DNA from: Micromonospora_J zhanjiangensis
GTDB taxonomy: Bacteria > Actinomycetota > Actinomycetes > Mycobacteriales > Micromonosporaceae
Assembly: GCF_042650605.1 (NCBI RefSeq)
Contig: NZ_JBHSBN010000002.1
Span: 248,001-312,000 of the forward strand
Direction: 5' to 3'
DNA length: 64,000 nucleotides
The notes beneath the pieces were generated by a model, which worked only from the letters and a program-made list of their open reading frames with translations, was not told the DNA's origin and made no database searches. This document shows, one piece after another, positions 8,135-15,772 of this stretch. How positions within the stretch are numbered: position 1 is the first letter of the stretch; every line of letters begins with the position of its first letter. The position numbers and the translations under genes were made by a program.

Positions 8135-9736
8135 ATGACCACCACGTCCGCGAGCACGGCCGAGCAGCCGATGGACGACGACAGCCGGCGGCTGGCCGAA
8201 CTCGGTTACAAGCAGGAGTTGCGCCGCAAGTGGAGCGGTTTCTCCAACTTCGCCATCTCGTTCTCGATCATCTCGATCCTGGCCGGTTGCTTCACGACGT
8301 TCGGCCAGGCGTGGAACAACGGCGGTCCGGTGGCCGTCGCCTGGGGCTGGCCGCTGATCTCGCTGTTCATCCTGATCATCGGCTTCTCGCTGGCCGAACT
8401 GGTCTCCGCCTATCCCACGGCCGGCGGCATCTACTGGTGGGCGGCGAAGATGGGCCGCCCGGCGCACGGCTGGTTCACCGGGTGGTTCAACCTGATCGGC
8501 CTGGTGGCCGTCACCGCGTCGGTCGACTACGGTTGCGCGACGTTCCTGAACCTGACGCTGTCGGCGCTGTTCGACGGGTGGGCGGGAACGCTGCGGCAGG
8601 CGTTCCTGCTGTTCGTGATCATCCTGGCCCTGCACTGCGTGATCAACATTTTCGGGCACCGGATCATCGACGTCCTGCAGAACGTCTCGGTCTGGTGGCA
8701 CGTGGCCGGCGCGGCCGCCGTGGTGGCGATCCTGGTCTTCGTCCCGGACCGGCACCAGAGCTTCCAGTTCGTCTTCACCGAGCGGTTCAACAACTCCGGC
8801 TTCGGCGACGGCGGCACCGGCGGCTGGACGTTCTGGTTCTACGTGCTGCCGCTCGGGTTCCTGCTCACCCAGTACACGATCACCGGCTTCGACGCCTGCG
8901 CGCACGTCTCCGAGGAGACCCGCGGCGCGTCCCAGGCGGCGGCGCGGGGCCTCTGGCAGTCGATCTTCTACTCGGCCGTGGGTGGCTGGATCCTGCTGCT
9001 GGCGTTCCTGTTCGCCGCCACCGACGTTGACGCGATCAACGACGCCGGCGGTTTCTCCGGGGCGATCTTCCAGACCGCGTTGACGCCGTTCTTCTACAAG
9101 GCGGTCATCATCATCTCCACCATCGGCCAGTTCTTCTGCGGGATGAGCTGCGTGACCAGCATGAGCCGGATGACGTACGCGTTCAGCCGGGACCGGGCGG
9201 TGCCCGGCTGGCGGCTGTGGTCCTCGGTCGACCGCAACGGCACCCCGGTCAAGGCCATCATCGCCGCCTCGGTGGCCGGCCTGGTGCTCACCCTGCCGGC
9301 GCTCTACGAGAGCAAGGCCGGTGTCCCGGTCGCCTTCTACGCCGTGGTCTCGGTCGCCGTGATCGGCCTCTACCTGGCATTCCTGATCCCGATCGCGCTG
9401 CGGCTGCGGATGGGCGACCGGTTCGAGCCGGGGCCGTGGACCCTCGGGTCCAAGTCGAAACTGTTCGGTTGGATCGCGGTGGTCGAGATCGCGATCATCT
9501 CGATCTACTTCATCCTGCCGATCGTGCCGGCGGGCGTGCCCGGCAACGCCGACTTCAGCTGGTCCGCGGTCAACTACGCGCCGATCGCCGTGGGCGGGAT
9601 GCTGCTGCTGGTCGGCGTCTGGTGGTTCGCCTCGGCCCGCAAGTGGTTCACCGGCCCGCGCCGCACCATCGACCCGACGCCGGACGCCGACCCCCTCGCG
9701 GTGGGCCCACCCGACCCGCCGCCGCGGTCGGGCTGA
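8135..9736 (+). CDS. APC-superfamily amino acid/amine permease
   Basis: A 533-residue transporter with about twelve membrane helices and soluble tails. The beginning ELGYKQELRRKWSGFSNFA and the YPTAGGIYWWAA segment are typical of the amino acid/choline/GABA branch of the APC superfamily. The later ITGFDACAHVSEETRGA is the family's conserved loop. The likely role is uptake of an amino acid or amine by proton symport; the substrate cannot be read. The ATG at 8135 has an excellent GCAGGAGG ribosome-binding site. The gamma-glutamylation operon at 19.4-23.8 kb would need such a transporter, but the genes are 10 kb apart and the link is only suggestive. Confidence 0.92.
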   Translation: MTTTSASTAEQPMDDDSRRLAELGYKQELRRKWSGFSNFAISFSIISILAGCFTTFGQAWNNGGPVAVAWGWPLISLFILIIGFSLAELVSAYPTAGGIYWWAAKMGRPAHGWFTGWFNLIGLVAVTASVDYGCATFLNLTLSALFDGWAGTLRQAFLLFVIILALHCVINIFGHRIIDVLQNVSVWWHVAGAAAVVAILVFVPDRHQSFQFVFTERFNNSGFGDGGTGGWTFWFYVLPLGFLLTQYTITGFDACAHVSEETRGASQAAARGLWQSIFYSAVGGWILLLAFLFAATDVDAINDAGGFSGAIFQTALTPFFYKAVIIISTIGQFFCGMSCVTSMSRMTYAFSRDRAVPGWRLWSSVDRNGTPVKAIIAASVAGLVLTLPALYESKAGVPVAFYAVVSVAVIGLYLAFLIPIALRLRMGDRFEPGPWTLGSKSKLFGWIAVVEIAIISIYFILPIVPAGVPGNADFSWSAVNYAPIAVGGMLLLVGVWWFASARKWFTGPRRTIDPTPDADPLAVGPPDPPPRSG

Positions 9737-9878
9737 CCCCTCGGCGCCCGGTGCGGCGCGGTGCGGTGCGGTGCCGCGGAGCGCCGGGCGTTGCCGGGCC
9801 GTGCCGCGCGGTGCCGCGGCCGGGTGAGTGGCGACGCGCGTGCCAACGCGGGCGGCGTCGGCGCCGGGCAGCGGTACT

Positions 9879-9938
9879 GATTTTGGCGCTACATCAAATT
9901 CGTAGTAGCTACTACATTTTTGATGTGGCGCCGAAATC
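9879..9938. repeat. 60-bp AT-rich palindrome between convergent genes
   Basis: Two 20-base arms (9879-9898 and 9919-9938) are inverted copies with 18 of 20 matches. The 20 bases between them hold a perfect 14-base palindrome, GTAGTAGCTACTAC, at 9902-9915. The whole block is therefore nearly symmetric about 9908/9909. It is much richer in A and T than its surroundings. It sits between the permease gene (plus strand) and a hypothetical gene (minus strand), where a bidirectional terminator would be expected. There is no T-tract. It also marks the left edge of the accessory region, so an operator, a recombination site or a mobile-element end is possible. Confidence 0.8.
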
Positions 9939-10048
9939 GGAACCGCTACCGCCGCGACGCATCGACAGCGGCTTCGTCAGACGCGGACGACGCCCCGGCT
10001 CCTGGTTGCCGCCAGGATGCCGGGGCCTCGTCCGTTCGGGAGGAAAGC

Positions 10049-10375
10049 CTAAAGGTCCGGCGTCGGGATGACCGGCCGCTTGAACGGCGGCCAGACCAGG
10101 AACCGGTCGAACATCACCCGGGGTCCCGGCGCGTCGTCGGGGTTGAGCCGGTAGAGGTCCTTCATCGCCTCGGCCATTTCGGATGCCATCCGGATCGACA
10201 GGCCGACCGGGTCGCTGTCGTACCGCGCCTTGAGGTGCAGGCGGGCGCTGGCGCACGGCCACGGCTGCGGGCAGGCCCGGCACGACCACATCGGCCTGCG
10301 CGGCCGATGGGCCTCCAGCGGTACGGGGTACGTGAGATCGGGCCCGCCGGCCGGTTGAATGGCCTGCTCAGTCAC
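10049..10375 (-). CDS. Hypothetical protein with WSCRACPQPWPC motif
   Basis: A 108-residue protein of unknown function. The cysteine-rich segment WSCRACPQPWPCASARLHL near residue 30 recurs, as far as recalled, in small actinobacterial proteins found beside XRE/DUF397 regulators. The rest is soluble, including an amphipathic SIRMASEMAEAMKDLYRL helix. The start is a GTG at 10375 that overlaps the stop of a possible 43-codon frame upstream (GTGA), suggesting translational coupling. It points away from the XRE regulator gene, with a shared 5' region. The Cys residues could bind metal, but only three are visible. Confidence 0.65.
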   Translation of the reverse strand: MTEQAIQPAGGPDLTYPVPLEAHRPRRPMWSCRACPQPWPCASARLHLKARYDSDPVGLSIRMASEMAEAMKDLYRLNPDDAPGPRVMFDRFLVWPPFKRPVIPTPDL

Positions 10376-10503
10376 TGCCGTACCCCCTGCGCTGCGCGGT
10401 CGTCAGTGCCGGCGGCGGTCCGCCGGGTCGACGCCGGGGGAGGCGCCGCCTCCGTCGCCGGTCGAGGAGCCGCCGGAGCCTGCTTGACCACATGTCTCAC
10501 CAT
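10372..10503 (-). CDS. Possible 43-residue coupled small protein
   Basis: An ATG at 10503 opens a 43-codon frame beginning MVRHVVKQAPAAPRP. It ends in a TGA that overlaps the GTG of the next minus-strand gene. A weak GAAGG lies directly before the start. The protein is Ala/Pro/Thr-rich and matches no known family. The coupling geometry is the main support; it could equally be a translated leader. The rest of the 10376-10709 interval shows only the upstream region of the XRE gene. Confidence 0.3.
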   Translation of the reverse strand: MVRHVVKQAPAAPRPATEAAPPPASTRRTAAGTDDRAAQGVRQ

Positions 10504-10709
10504 CCTTCGCGTCGACTGGACGGGGGTCGATCCGTGAGGAGCCCGGACCGACCCCCGCGGTCCCGCCCGTTCGCAGTTCGGCCTGCCACGTTGCATTCCC
10601 TGAGGCCCGAGCGGTCCCGCTGAGGAAACCCTCCTATTGGGTGATGGGATATTTACAGGTCGTGACGATAAGGTCCTGAGGAATCCGAGGAGTCCCCAAA
10701 GGAGCACAC

Positions 10710-11468
10710 ATGAGCGAGGCACTGCGTGCGGCGATGGCAGAGGCCGGAGAGACCACTGATTCCCTGGCTGCCCAGGTTGGAGTGGATCCGAAGACGGCGG
10801 CGCGGTGGCTGTCCCGAGGCCGGATCCCGCACCCCCGCACGCGGTTGAAAGTTGCGACTGTCCTGCGGAAGGACATCGGGGACCTTTGGCCAGACGTTCT
10901 ACGACGCCGCAAGCCAACGTGGTTGCGCGAGTGGATCGAATGGGAGCGCGAGGCGATTGCCCTGCACTGGTTCGAGCTGGCGTACGTCCCGGGGCTGTTG
11001 CAGACCGAGCCCTACGCTCGGGCGACGCTGCCCAGTGGCCGGTGGACCGTGGAGGAAATTGACCAACTTGTCGCCGCGCGCATAAAGCGGCACGCCATCC
11101 TGACACGCGCCGCACCGCCCCAGCTTGTCGCCGTGATGGACGAGGGTGCACTGCGTCGACAGGTGCCCGGAAAGCCTGAGATCATGCGGGAACAGCTAGG
11201 GCACCTCGCGCACTGCGCAGAGGCCGAGATCGCGCAGATCCATGTCGTCCCGAGCGACGTGGGGCTGTACGTCGGGCTCGCTGGTCAGTTCATCGTCGCC
11301 GAACTGCCGGACGGCCGGCGAGCGGCGCACGCTGACAACCAGCTCAACGCGCAATTCGTCGATGACCCGGCAGAGGTTGCTAGGCTTGCTCAATCGTGGG
11401 AGCAGGTCCGGAGTCTGGCCCTCCCTGCGAACCAATCTCTAGACCTGATCAAGAAAGCGGCGAAGTGA
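10710..11468 (+). CDS. XRE-family regulator with DUF5753 domain (WhiJ-like)
   Basis: A 252-residue regulator. A helix-turn-helix occupies about residues 5-60, with QVGVDPKTAARWLSRGRIPH as its core. A DUF5753 domain fills the rest, from HWFELAYVPGLLQTEPYARA to FVDDPAEVARLAQSWEQV. Family knowledge: such proteins pair with small DUF397 proteins in Streptomyces and relatives and control development or secondary metabolism (WhiJ being the model). Here two DUF397 genes follow, the first overlapping by one base. A strong AAAGGAG ribosome-binding site precedes the ATG at 10710. Base composition is lower in GC than the flanking core genes. Confidence 0.93.
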   Translation: MSEALRAAMAEAGETTDSLAAQVGVDPKTAARWLSRGRIPHPRTRLKVATVLRKDIGDLWPDVLRRRKPTWLREWIEWEREAIALHWFELAYVPGLLQTEPYARATLPSGRWTVEEIDQLVAARIKRHAILTRAAPPQLVAVMDEGALRRQVPGKPEIMREQLGHLAHCAEAEIAQIHVVPSDVGLYVGLAGQFIVAELPDGRRAAHADNQLNAQFVDDPAEVARLAQSWEQVRSLALPANQSLDLIKKAAK

Positions 11469-11656
11469 TGGACATCAACGGCGCTCAGTGGCGCAAGTCC
11501 AGCAAGTCGGGCGCAAACGGCGGCTCGTGTGTCGAGGTCGCCGACAATTTCTCCGGCGTCGTGCTGGTCCGAGACACGAAGGACAGAGAGGGCGGCACCC
11601 TCAACTTCGCCCCTAGGGCATGGCAGTCCTTCGTCGACCTGGCGAAGCGGTACTGA
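11468..11656 (+). CDS. DUF397 protein, first copy
   Basis: A 62-residue DUF397 protein with the family features WRKSSKSGANGGSCVEVAD, VVLVRDTKDREGG and a final W-x-x-F-V-D. Its ATG overlaps the last base of the XRE regulator's stop (TGATG), so the two are translationally coupled. DUF397 proteins are thought to act as small partners of the adjacent XRE/DUF5753 regulator. The mechanism is not settled. Confidence 0.9.
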   Translation: MDINGAQWRKSSKSGANGGSCVEVADNFSGVVLVRDTKDREGGTLNFAPRAWQSFVDLAKRY

Positions 11657-11714
11657 CTGTTCCGTGCGGCAGTGCCCCTCGTGAGTGGCAACTCTTGAAG
11701 GAAGTGGCACGTTC

Positions 11715-11903
11715 ATGGACATGACCGGAGCGCGGTGGCGCAAGAGCACCTACAGCGGTGGCAACGGTGGTGACTGCGTCGAGGTTGCCGACAATCTTCC
11801 AGGGGTGGTCCACGTCCGCGACACCAACGACCGGGAGGGTGGCACCCTCCACTTCAGCCGCCGGAGCTGGCAGGCGTTCGTCGATCTGACCAGGCGGCAC
11901 TGA
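11715..11903 (+). CDS. DUF397 protein, second copy
   Basis: Also 62 residues and clearly a tandem paralogue of the previous gene. It shares ARWRKSTYSGGNGGDCVEVA, a VRDTNDREGGTLHF segment and an almost identical tail ending FVDLTRRH. It begins at the ATG at 11715 behind a GAAGGAAG stretch, 58 bases after the first copy. Whether both copies bind the same XRE protein is unknown. Confidence 0.9.
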   Translation: MDMTGARWRKSTYSGGNGGDCVEVADNLPGVVHVRDTNDREGGTLHFSRRSWQAFVDLTRRH

Positions 11904-11993
11904 TCTCTCCTGGCCGGGGCGGTCGGCGTGCCTCAGCGGGCATCGTCGATTGGCGCGACCGGAAACCGTACAGGGAGAAGGGGTAAGCGCCGT

Positions 11994-12839
11994 TCACTTC
12001 GTCGCGATCCGGTCGAGCAGGAACCGCGCCGTGGCGTCGATGACGTCGTCGAAGTGCTGGCTGCTGCCGGGGTAGTGGAATCCGTGTCCGGCTTGTTCGT
12101 ATTCGAGGAGCGCACACTCGTTGCCGGAGCGCACCATCGCGTCCCGGAACTGCCGTACGGAGCCGATCGGCTCGACCTCGTCGAGGGTGCCGTGGTGGAT
12201 CTGCGTCGGCGGGTTCCCCGGCCGGACGAACTCGATCAGCGAGTACTCAATCAGTCTGCCCGCGGCGACACCGATCTGCTGTTCGAGCCGGCGCCGGGCG
12301 GCCGGCTCGACGGAGCGCAGATCCGTCCCCGCGGGATTGAGCGCCACCACGGCCGCGACGCCAGGCTCCGATGCGGTGGCGGACGCCTGCGGGGTCATCG
12401 CCGCGATCATCGCGAGATGGGCACCGGCCGAGCTGCCACCCGAGGCCAGGTGCGACGTTTCGAGTCCGCGCGAGGCCGCCAGCCGGGCGAACTGCTCGAC
12501 GGCGAGCCGGACATCGGCGACGCAGTCGTCGATGTTGGCAGCGCCGCGACCGAGCAGCCGGTACCCGGCCGAGACCGCGAGGATTCCGCGCGACGCGAGT
12601 TTCCGGCCGTGCGGGGCGAGCCCGTCGGTCGATCCCGCCCGCAGGGCACCGCCATGGAACAGCACGATGCCGGCGCGTGGTTGCCTGCCGTCGCCGGGCT
12701 CGAAGACCAGCATGGGCAACTCCGTGCCGTCGGCAGCGGGAGAGCGCGTCGAAGACTCCGAGACTGGCGACGTGGTTTCCCGATCCGAGCCGGGTGATCC
12801 GGGGACGGCCACGCAACGTCCAATCGGTATGTGCTTCAC
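11994..12839 (-). CDS. Alpha/beta hydrolase (esterase/HSL-like)
   Basis: A 281-residue alpha/beta-hydrolase. The oxyanion segment is VLFHGGALRAG, the nucleophile elbow is ASGGSSAGAHLAM (catalytic Ser in GGSSAG), the likely acid is the Asp in HHGTLDEVEP, and the catalytic His is in YEQAGHGFHYPG. HGG plus GxSxG place it near the hormone-sensitive-lipase/BD-FAE esterases. The GTG start at 12839 lies 13 bases downstream of the OsmC gene, so both are in one operon. The first 40 residues are Ser/Pro-rich and not conserved, so the true start may lie a little further in. The substrate is unknown. Confidence 0.82.
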   Translation of the reverse strand: MKHIPIGRCVAVPGSPGSDRETTSPVSESSTRSPAADGTELPMLVFEPGDGRQPRAGIVLFHGGALRAGSTDGLAPHGRKLASRGILAVSAGYRLLGRGAANIDDCVADVRLAVEQFARLAASRGLETSHLASGGSSAGAHLAMIAAMTPQASATASEPGVAAVVALNPAGTDLRSVEPAARRRLEQQIGVAAGRLIEYSLIEFVRPGNPPTQIHHGTLDEVEPIGSVRQFRDAMVRSGNECALLEYEQAGHGFHYPGSSQHFDDVIDATARFLLDRIATK

Positions 12840-12852
12840 GGCCAGGGACGAG

Positions 12853-13242
12853 TCAGGTTCTCCGTACCGTCGTTCCCTCGCGGAGGGCCCGGGGGATCTC
12901 GGCGACCTCGTCGACCCGGTCCAGCAGTACGGCGAGTTCCTCAGCGGACGCGGGCGAGTTCAGCTCGACCTGGTAGGTGATGCCGCTCGATGTCCATGTC
13001 TGCGGGTCGAAGGCACCCTGGGCCGACACCCGTACCCCGTGAATGCAGATCCCCAGGTCGCCCGCCTCCCGGTAGATGTCGTTGAGGACGCACCCGGCCG
13101 CGGCGAGGTGCAACAGGTGTGCCCCCGTGAAGTCCGCCTCGATCGTGACGCCCTCAGCGGTCCACCGGTGCGGGAACCGGATCGCGCCGGCGTCGTCCGA
13201 TCTGAACGAGCCCGCGCCGACCACGACTGCAAACTGCTTCAC
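12853..13242 (-). CDS. OsmC-family protein
   Basis: A 129-residue protein with the OsmC/Ohr core DFTGAHLLHLAAAGCVLNDI, where the Cys is the conserved second redox Cys, followed by an VRVSAQGAFDP strand. OsmC-type proteins reduce organic or fatty-acid hydroperoxides with a Cys pair. Only this one clear Cys is seen at a family position, so peroxidase activity is uncertain and it may belong to the divergent YhfA-like branch. It starts with a GTG behind a CAGGGGG ribosome-binding site and is followed closely by an alpha/beta hydrolase gene. Confidence 0.82.
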   Translation of the reverse strand: MKQFAVVVGAGSFRSDDAGAIRFPHRWTAEGVTIEADFTGAHLLHLAAAGCVLNDIYREAGDLGICIHGVRVSAQGAFDPQTWTSSGITYQVELNSPASAEELAVLLDRVDEVAEIPRALREGTTVRRT

Positions 13243-13275
13243 CGCTTGCCCCCTGCCCGAGCTGACTCGCCGACA

Positions 13276-14007
13276 CTACTGGTCCTCCGTGAGCAGGCCC
13301 GGCTCACCGCCCTCGTCCGGCCTGATTCGGATCCGACTGGTCTTCTGGTGGCCTTCGCCCTTGGCGTAGCAGAACTGGGGAAGATCCTGGTCGGTCGGCA
13401 CCAGCGCGATCTCCGGGAACTCGTCGCACCGCAGGTCGGACCAGCTCGCCGTGGATGGATCGGAGTTGCCGTACTTTCGCTGGACATACGCCAGCAGGCC
13501 GTCCCTGGTGATCACGGTCCGCGGTGCCTTTGCCTTCCACTCGAAAACGCTGGAGCCGGCCGGTGTGGTTTCGACCGTGAAAACCACGGCCTGTCCGGCG
13601 TACGTCACCGTGCAGTCGAACGTCATGGCACGGTCGGCGGTGAGCCCCTGGCTGGCGCAGCGGCTCGTCGTCGGCTTCTGCACCCCGGCCGACGAGAGCA
13701 CCTGCTGCTCCAGGTCGTACCGGATCTGCTCGTCGGCGCCGCTGCCGAAGATGTTGGGCCGCAGCCAGGTCGGCTTCGGCGAGGCCGGCAACGACGACGC
13801 CGGCACCGGTTGGCCAAGCCCTTCCCAGTCGTCCTGGTTGACCACGTTGGTGATGAGCTGGCCGACACCGCAGAGGCCGCCGCAGACGAGCAGCACCACG
13901 AGCAGTCCACTGAGGACCCACCGCCGGCCGCCCGGCCGCGTGGGTTGCGGATCGGCCGGTTGAGGTGGCTGAACCGGGCTCTGCGCATGCTGCTGACCGT
14001 CGTCCAC
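13276..14007 (-). CDS. Membrane-anchored protein with a DUF4333-like outer domain
   Basis: A 243-residue protein. A Pro/Gln-rich cytoplasmic head of about 28 residues is followed by one membrane helix (RRWVLSGLLVVLLVCGGLCG), then an outside region. That region contains SRCASQGLTADRAMTFDCTV, in which two Cys could form a disulphide. The Cys spacing and following strands resemble DUF4333 domains of actinobacterial lipoproteins and membrane proteins. No function is known. The GTG start at 14007 has a GGGGGAAA ribosome-binding site. The gene lies head to head with the HAD-like gene. Confidence 0.7.
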   Translation of the reverse strand: MDDGQQHAQSPVQPPQPADPQPTRPGGRRWVLSGLLVVLLVCGGLCGVGQLITNVVNQDDWEGLGQPVPASSLPASPKPTWLRPNIFGSGADEQIRYDLEQQVLSSAGVQKPTTSRCASQGLTADRAMTFDCTVTYAGQAVVFTVETTPAGSSVFEWKAKAPRTVITRDGLLAYVQRKYGNSDPSTASWSDLRCDEFPEIALVPTDQDLPQFCYAKGEGHQKTSRIRIRPDEGGEPGLLTEDQ

Positions 14008-14147
14008 GTTTCCCCCGTCTCCGATCGCGACGGGCGAGAGTGTAATCGAGGAGGTTACCGACCGTGGTCCGCTCCGAAGGCCGGCCGCGCGGAGGCAATG
14101 GCGAGCAGACGCTCAAGGGTGCCGGCGGTCGACGATACGGTCCGATC

Positions 14148-14672
14148 ATGTCTGTGGGCGTCGCGCGACCGCTGATCTTTGTGGACATCGACGGGGTGCT
14201 CATCCCATTCCGGGCCCGCCCGGCCGGCGCCGGTCGCCGCTCCGGTAGCGGCACGCGGAACGAGCCCGACCACTCCGGGAACCCGCTGCTGGATCGCCTC
14301 GACCCCGACGACGGTCGTCGTCTGCTCGCCCTACGAGGAGACCTGGTCTGGGCGAGCACCTGGACGGCCGAGGCGAACGAGGTCGTCGCTCCGCGACTCG
14401 ATCTGCCCGTCCTGCCCTTCGTCAACTGGCCCGACACCGACGAGGAACCACCGCCCGGCGTGCACTGGAAGACCGCACCCTTGACACGGTGGGCGGCAGG
14501 ACGCCCGTTCGTCTGGCTCGATGACGAAAGCACCGACGCCGACCGACGATGGGTGGCCGCACACCACGCAGAGCCAGCATTGCTGCACCGCGTCGACTCA
14601 TCTCTGGGACTGGCCGACGCCGATCTCGCCGCGGTGCGCGAATGGCTCGAACAACTGGACAAGCGCGCATGA
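14148..14672 (+). CDS. HAD-like domain protein
   Basis: A 174-residue protein. It opens with PLIFVDIDGVLIPF, the DxD signature of HAD-superfamily hydrolases, and later has DLVWASTWTAEAN (motif II) and FVWLDDESTDAD (motif IV). It is shorter than usual phosphatases and matches the small HAD proteins common in actinobacteria, for which substrates are not known. TACGGT at 14136-14141 puts the transcription start exactly on the A of the ATG, indicating a leaderless message. Confidence 0.75.
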   Translation: MSVGVARPLIFVDIDGVLIPFRARPAGAGRRSGSGTRNEPDHSGNPLLDRLDPDDGRRLLALRGDLVWASTWTAEANEVVAPRLDLPVLPFVNWPDTDEEPPPGVHWKTAPLTRWAAGRPFVWLDDESTDADRRWVAAHHAEPALLHRVDSSLGLADADLAAVREWLEQLDKRA

Positions 14673-14714
14673 TCGGCCGTACGGTCTGCCGCCGACCGTG
14701 CGCCCCTCAACTCG

Positions 14715-15311
14715 TCATTCATCTCCGAGTAGGCGCGTGATCAGGCCGGCGGTCGTTGGAGCACCAGCTCTCTTCAGCGCCGTGACGGTCGACTCGTCGG
14801 TGGCGCCCTTGAGTGAATCGACGGCCGTCCGGTGGACGGCAAGCATCTGTTGCTCGTACTCGATCACGAGCCGGCTGAGCAACTGGTCCGGAGTGAGCAC
14901 TTCGCAGCCGAGAGCTTCAACAAGATGTGCCGGGAAGTCCCTGGTGTTCGAGGTACACAACACCGTTGCCTCAGCGGCGTGGCAGGCAACCAGGACGTGG
15001 CGGTCGTCTTCGTCCGGGAGCGGCACCTCGGCCAGCGTGTGCCAATGCTTCTCGTCAGGCTCCACCTCCGCGTAGGGGAAGGCGCGGTTCATCGCCTCCA
15101 CCAGTCGCTGGGCGGCTGCCTGGTCGAAGCCGGTTACGTTCTTCATCAGGTGCTCCGTGACCTCGGTGAGGATCTGCGCACTCCATGCGATGGCGATGAT
15201 TTCCTGGTCAGCCGCGTAGAGCAGATAATCACGCAGGACGCGTGAGTAGAGCACGTTCGCGTCGGCGAGGACGACCCGGATCAGATCGGCCTCGCCAATG
15301 GCGCCGCTCAT
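14715..15311 (-). CDS. PIN-domain toxin (VapC-like RNase)
   Basis: A 198-residue PIN-domain protein. Acidic residues expected of the RNase site are visible: Asp in VVLADANVLYSR near residue 17, Glu in ILTEVTEHL, the DEDDRH cluster, and the Asp in TSNTRDFP. It is longer than classical VapC and matches PIN proteins paired with excisionase-type antitoxins in actinobacteria. Its ATG overlaps the antitoxin's stop by four bases. The predicted role is a toxin that cleaves RNA and is neutralised by the upstream gene's product. Confidence 0.82.
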   Translation of the reverse strand: MSGAIGEADLIRVVLADANVLYSRVLRDYLLYAADQEIIAIAWSAQILTEVTEHLMKNVTGFDQAAAQRLVEAMNRAFPYAEVEPDEKHWHTLAEVPLPDEDDRHVLVACHAAEATVLCTSNTRDFPAHLVEALGCEVLTPDQLLSRLVIEYEQQMLAVHRTAVDSLKGATDESTVTALKRAGAPTTAGLITRLLGDE

Positions 15312-15730
15312 CCAGTCAGTCCGAGTTCGTTCTGCACAGCAGCCAACTCAGCCATCGCTTCGCGCCGGCGCCCACGCTCCGCCTCAAGGAACACCCTGAT
15401 CGAGGAGACGCGGATACGGTGGTGGGTGCCGACCTTGCGCGACTCCAGCAGTCCGCGGTCCATCAGCTTTCGAACCTGGGGCCGGGACATCGCCAGCATG
15501 ACCGCCGCCTCCGTCGGGCTGACTTCGGCGTTTGCCGGCGAAACAATGATCTCTTCGCCGTGTGCCCGGGCATCAACCAACCGCGACACCAACTCGGCCG
15601 TCTCCCGCGACAGCTCCACGTGCACCTCGTTGCCGGGCTCGGCCAAGGCACGATGAAGAGCCTCGGCGTCACGCATCAGCAGGTCTGTCACGGCCACCCC
15701 TATCTGCTCCAACTGCTCCAACTGCAGCAA
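15308..15730 (-). CDS. Antitoxin with excisionase/MerR-type HTH
   Basis: Up to 140 residues. The second half holds an excisionase-type helix-turn-helix: SPTEAAVMLAMSRPQVRKLM then GLLESRKVGTHHRIRVSSI. The first half is a helical region that probably binds the toxin. It lies directly upstream of and overlaps the PIN toxin gene, the standard antitoxin-first order. The longest frame starts at a TTG (15730) in a repeated TTGGAGCAG stretch. A GTG at 15697 (residue 12) with GGAG nine bases upstream is an equally good start. Confidence 0.75.
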   Translation of the reverse strand: MLQLEQLEQIGVAVTDLLMRDAEALHRALAEPGNEVHVELSRETAELVSRLVDARAHGEEIIVSPANAEVSPTEAAVMLAMSRPQVRKLMDRGLLESRKVGTHHRIRVSSIRVFLEAERGRRREAMAELAAVQNELGLTG

Positions 15731-15772
15731 GTGTAACGGACGGGGTGCTGATTGCCACCAATTTCGTTCGAG

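Noticed and set aside
9737..9830. GC-rich mini-repeat (GTGCGGC/GTGCCGCG) after the permease gene
   Set aside because: Short irregular repeats of this kind are expected in such GC-rich intergenic DNA; no regular period or strong stem was found.
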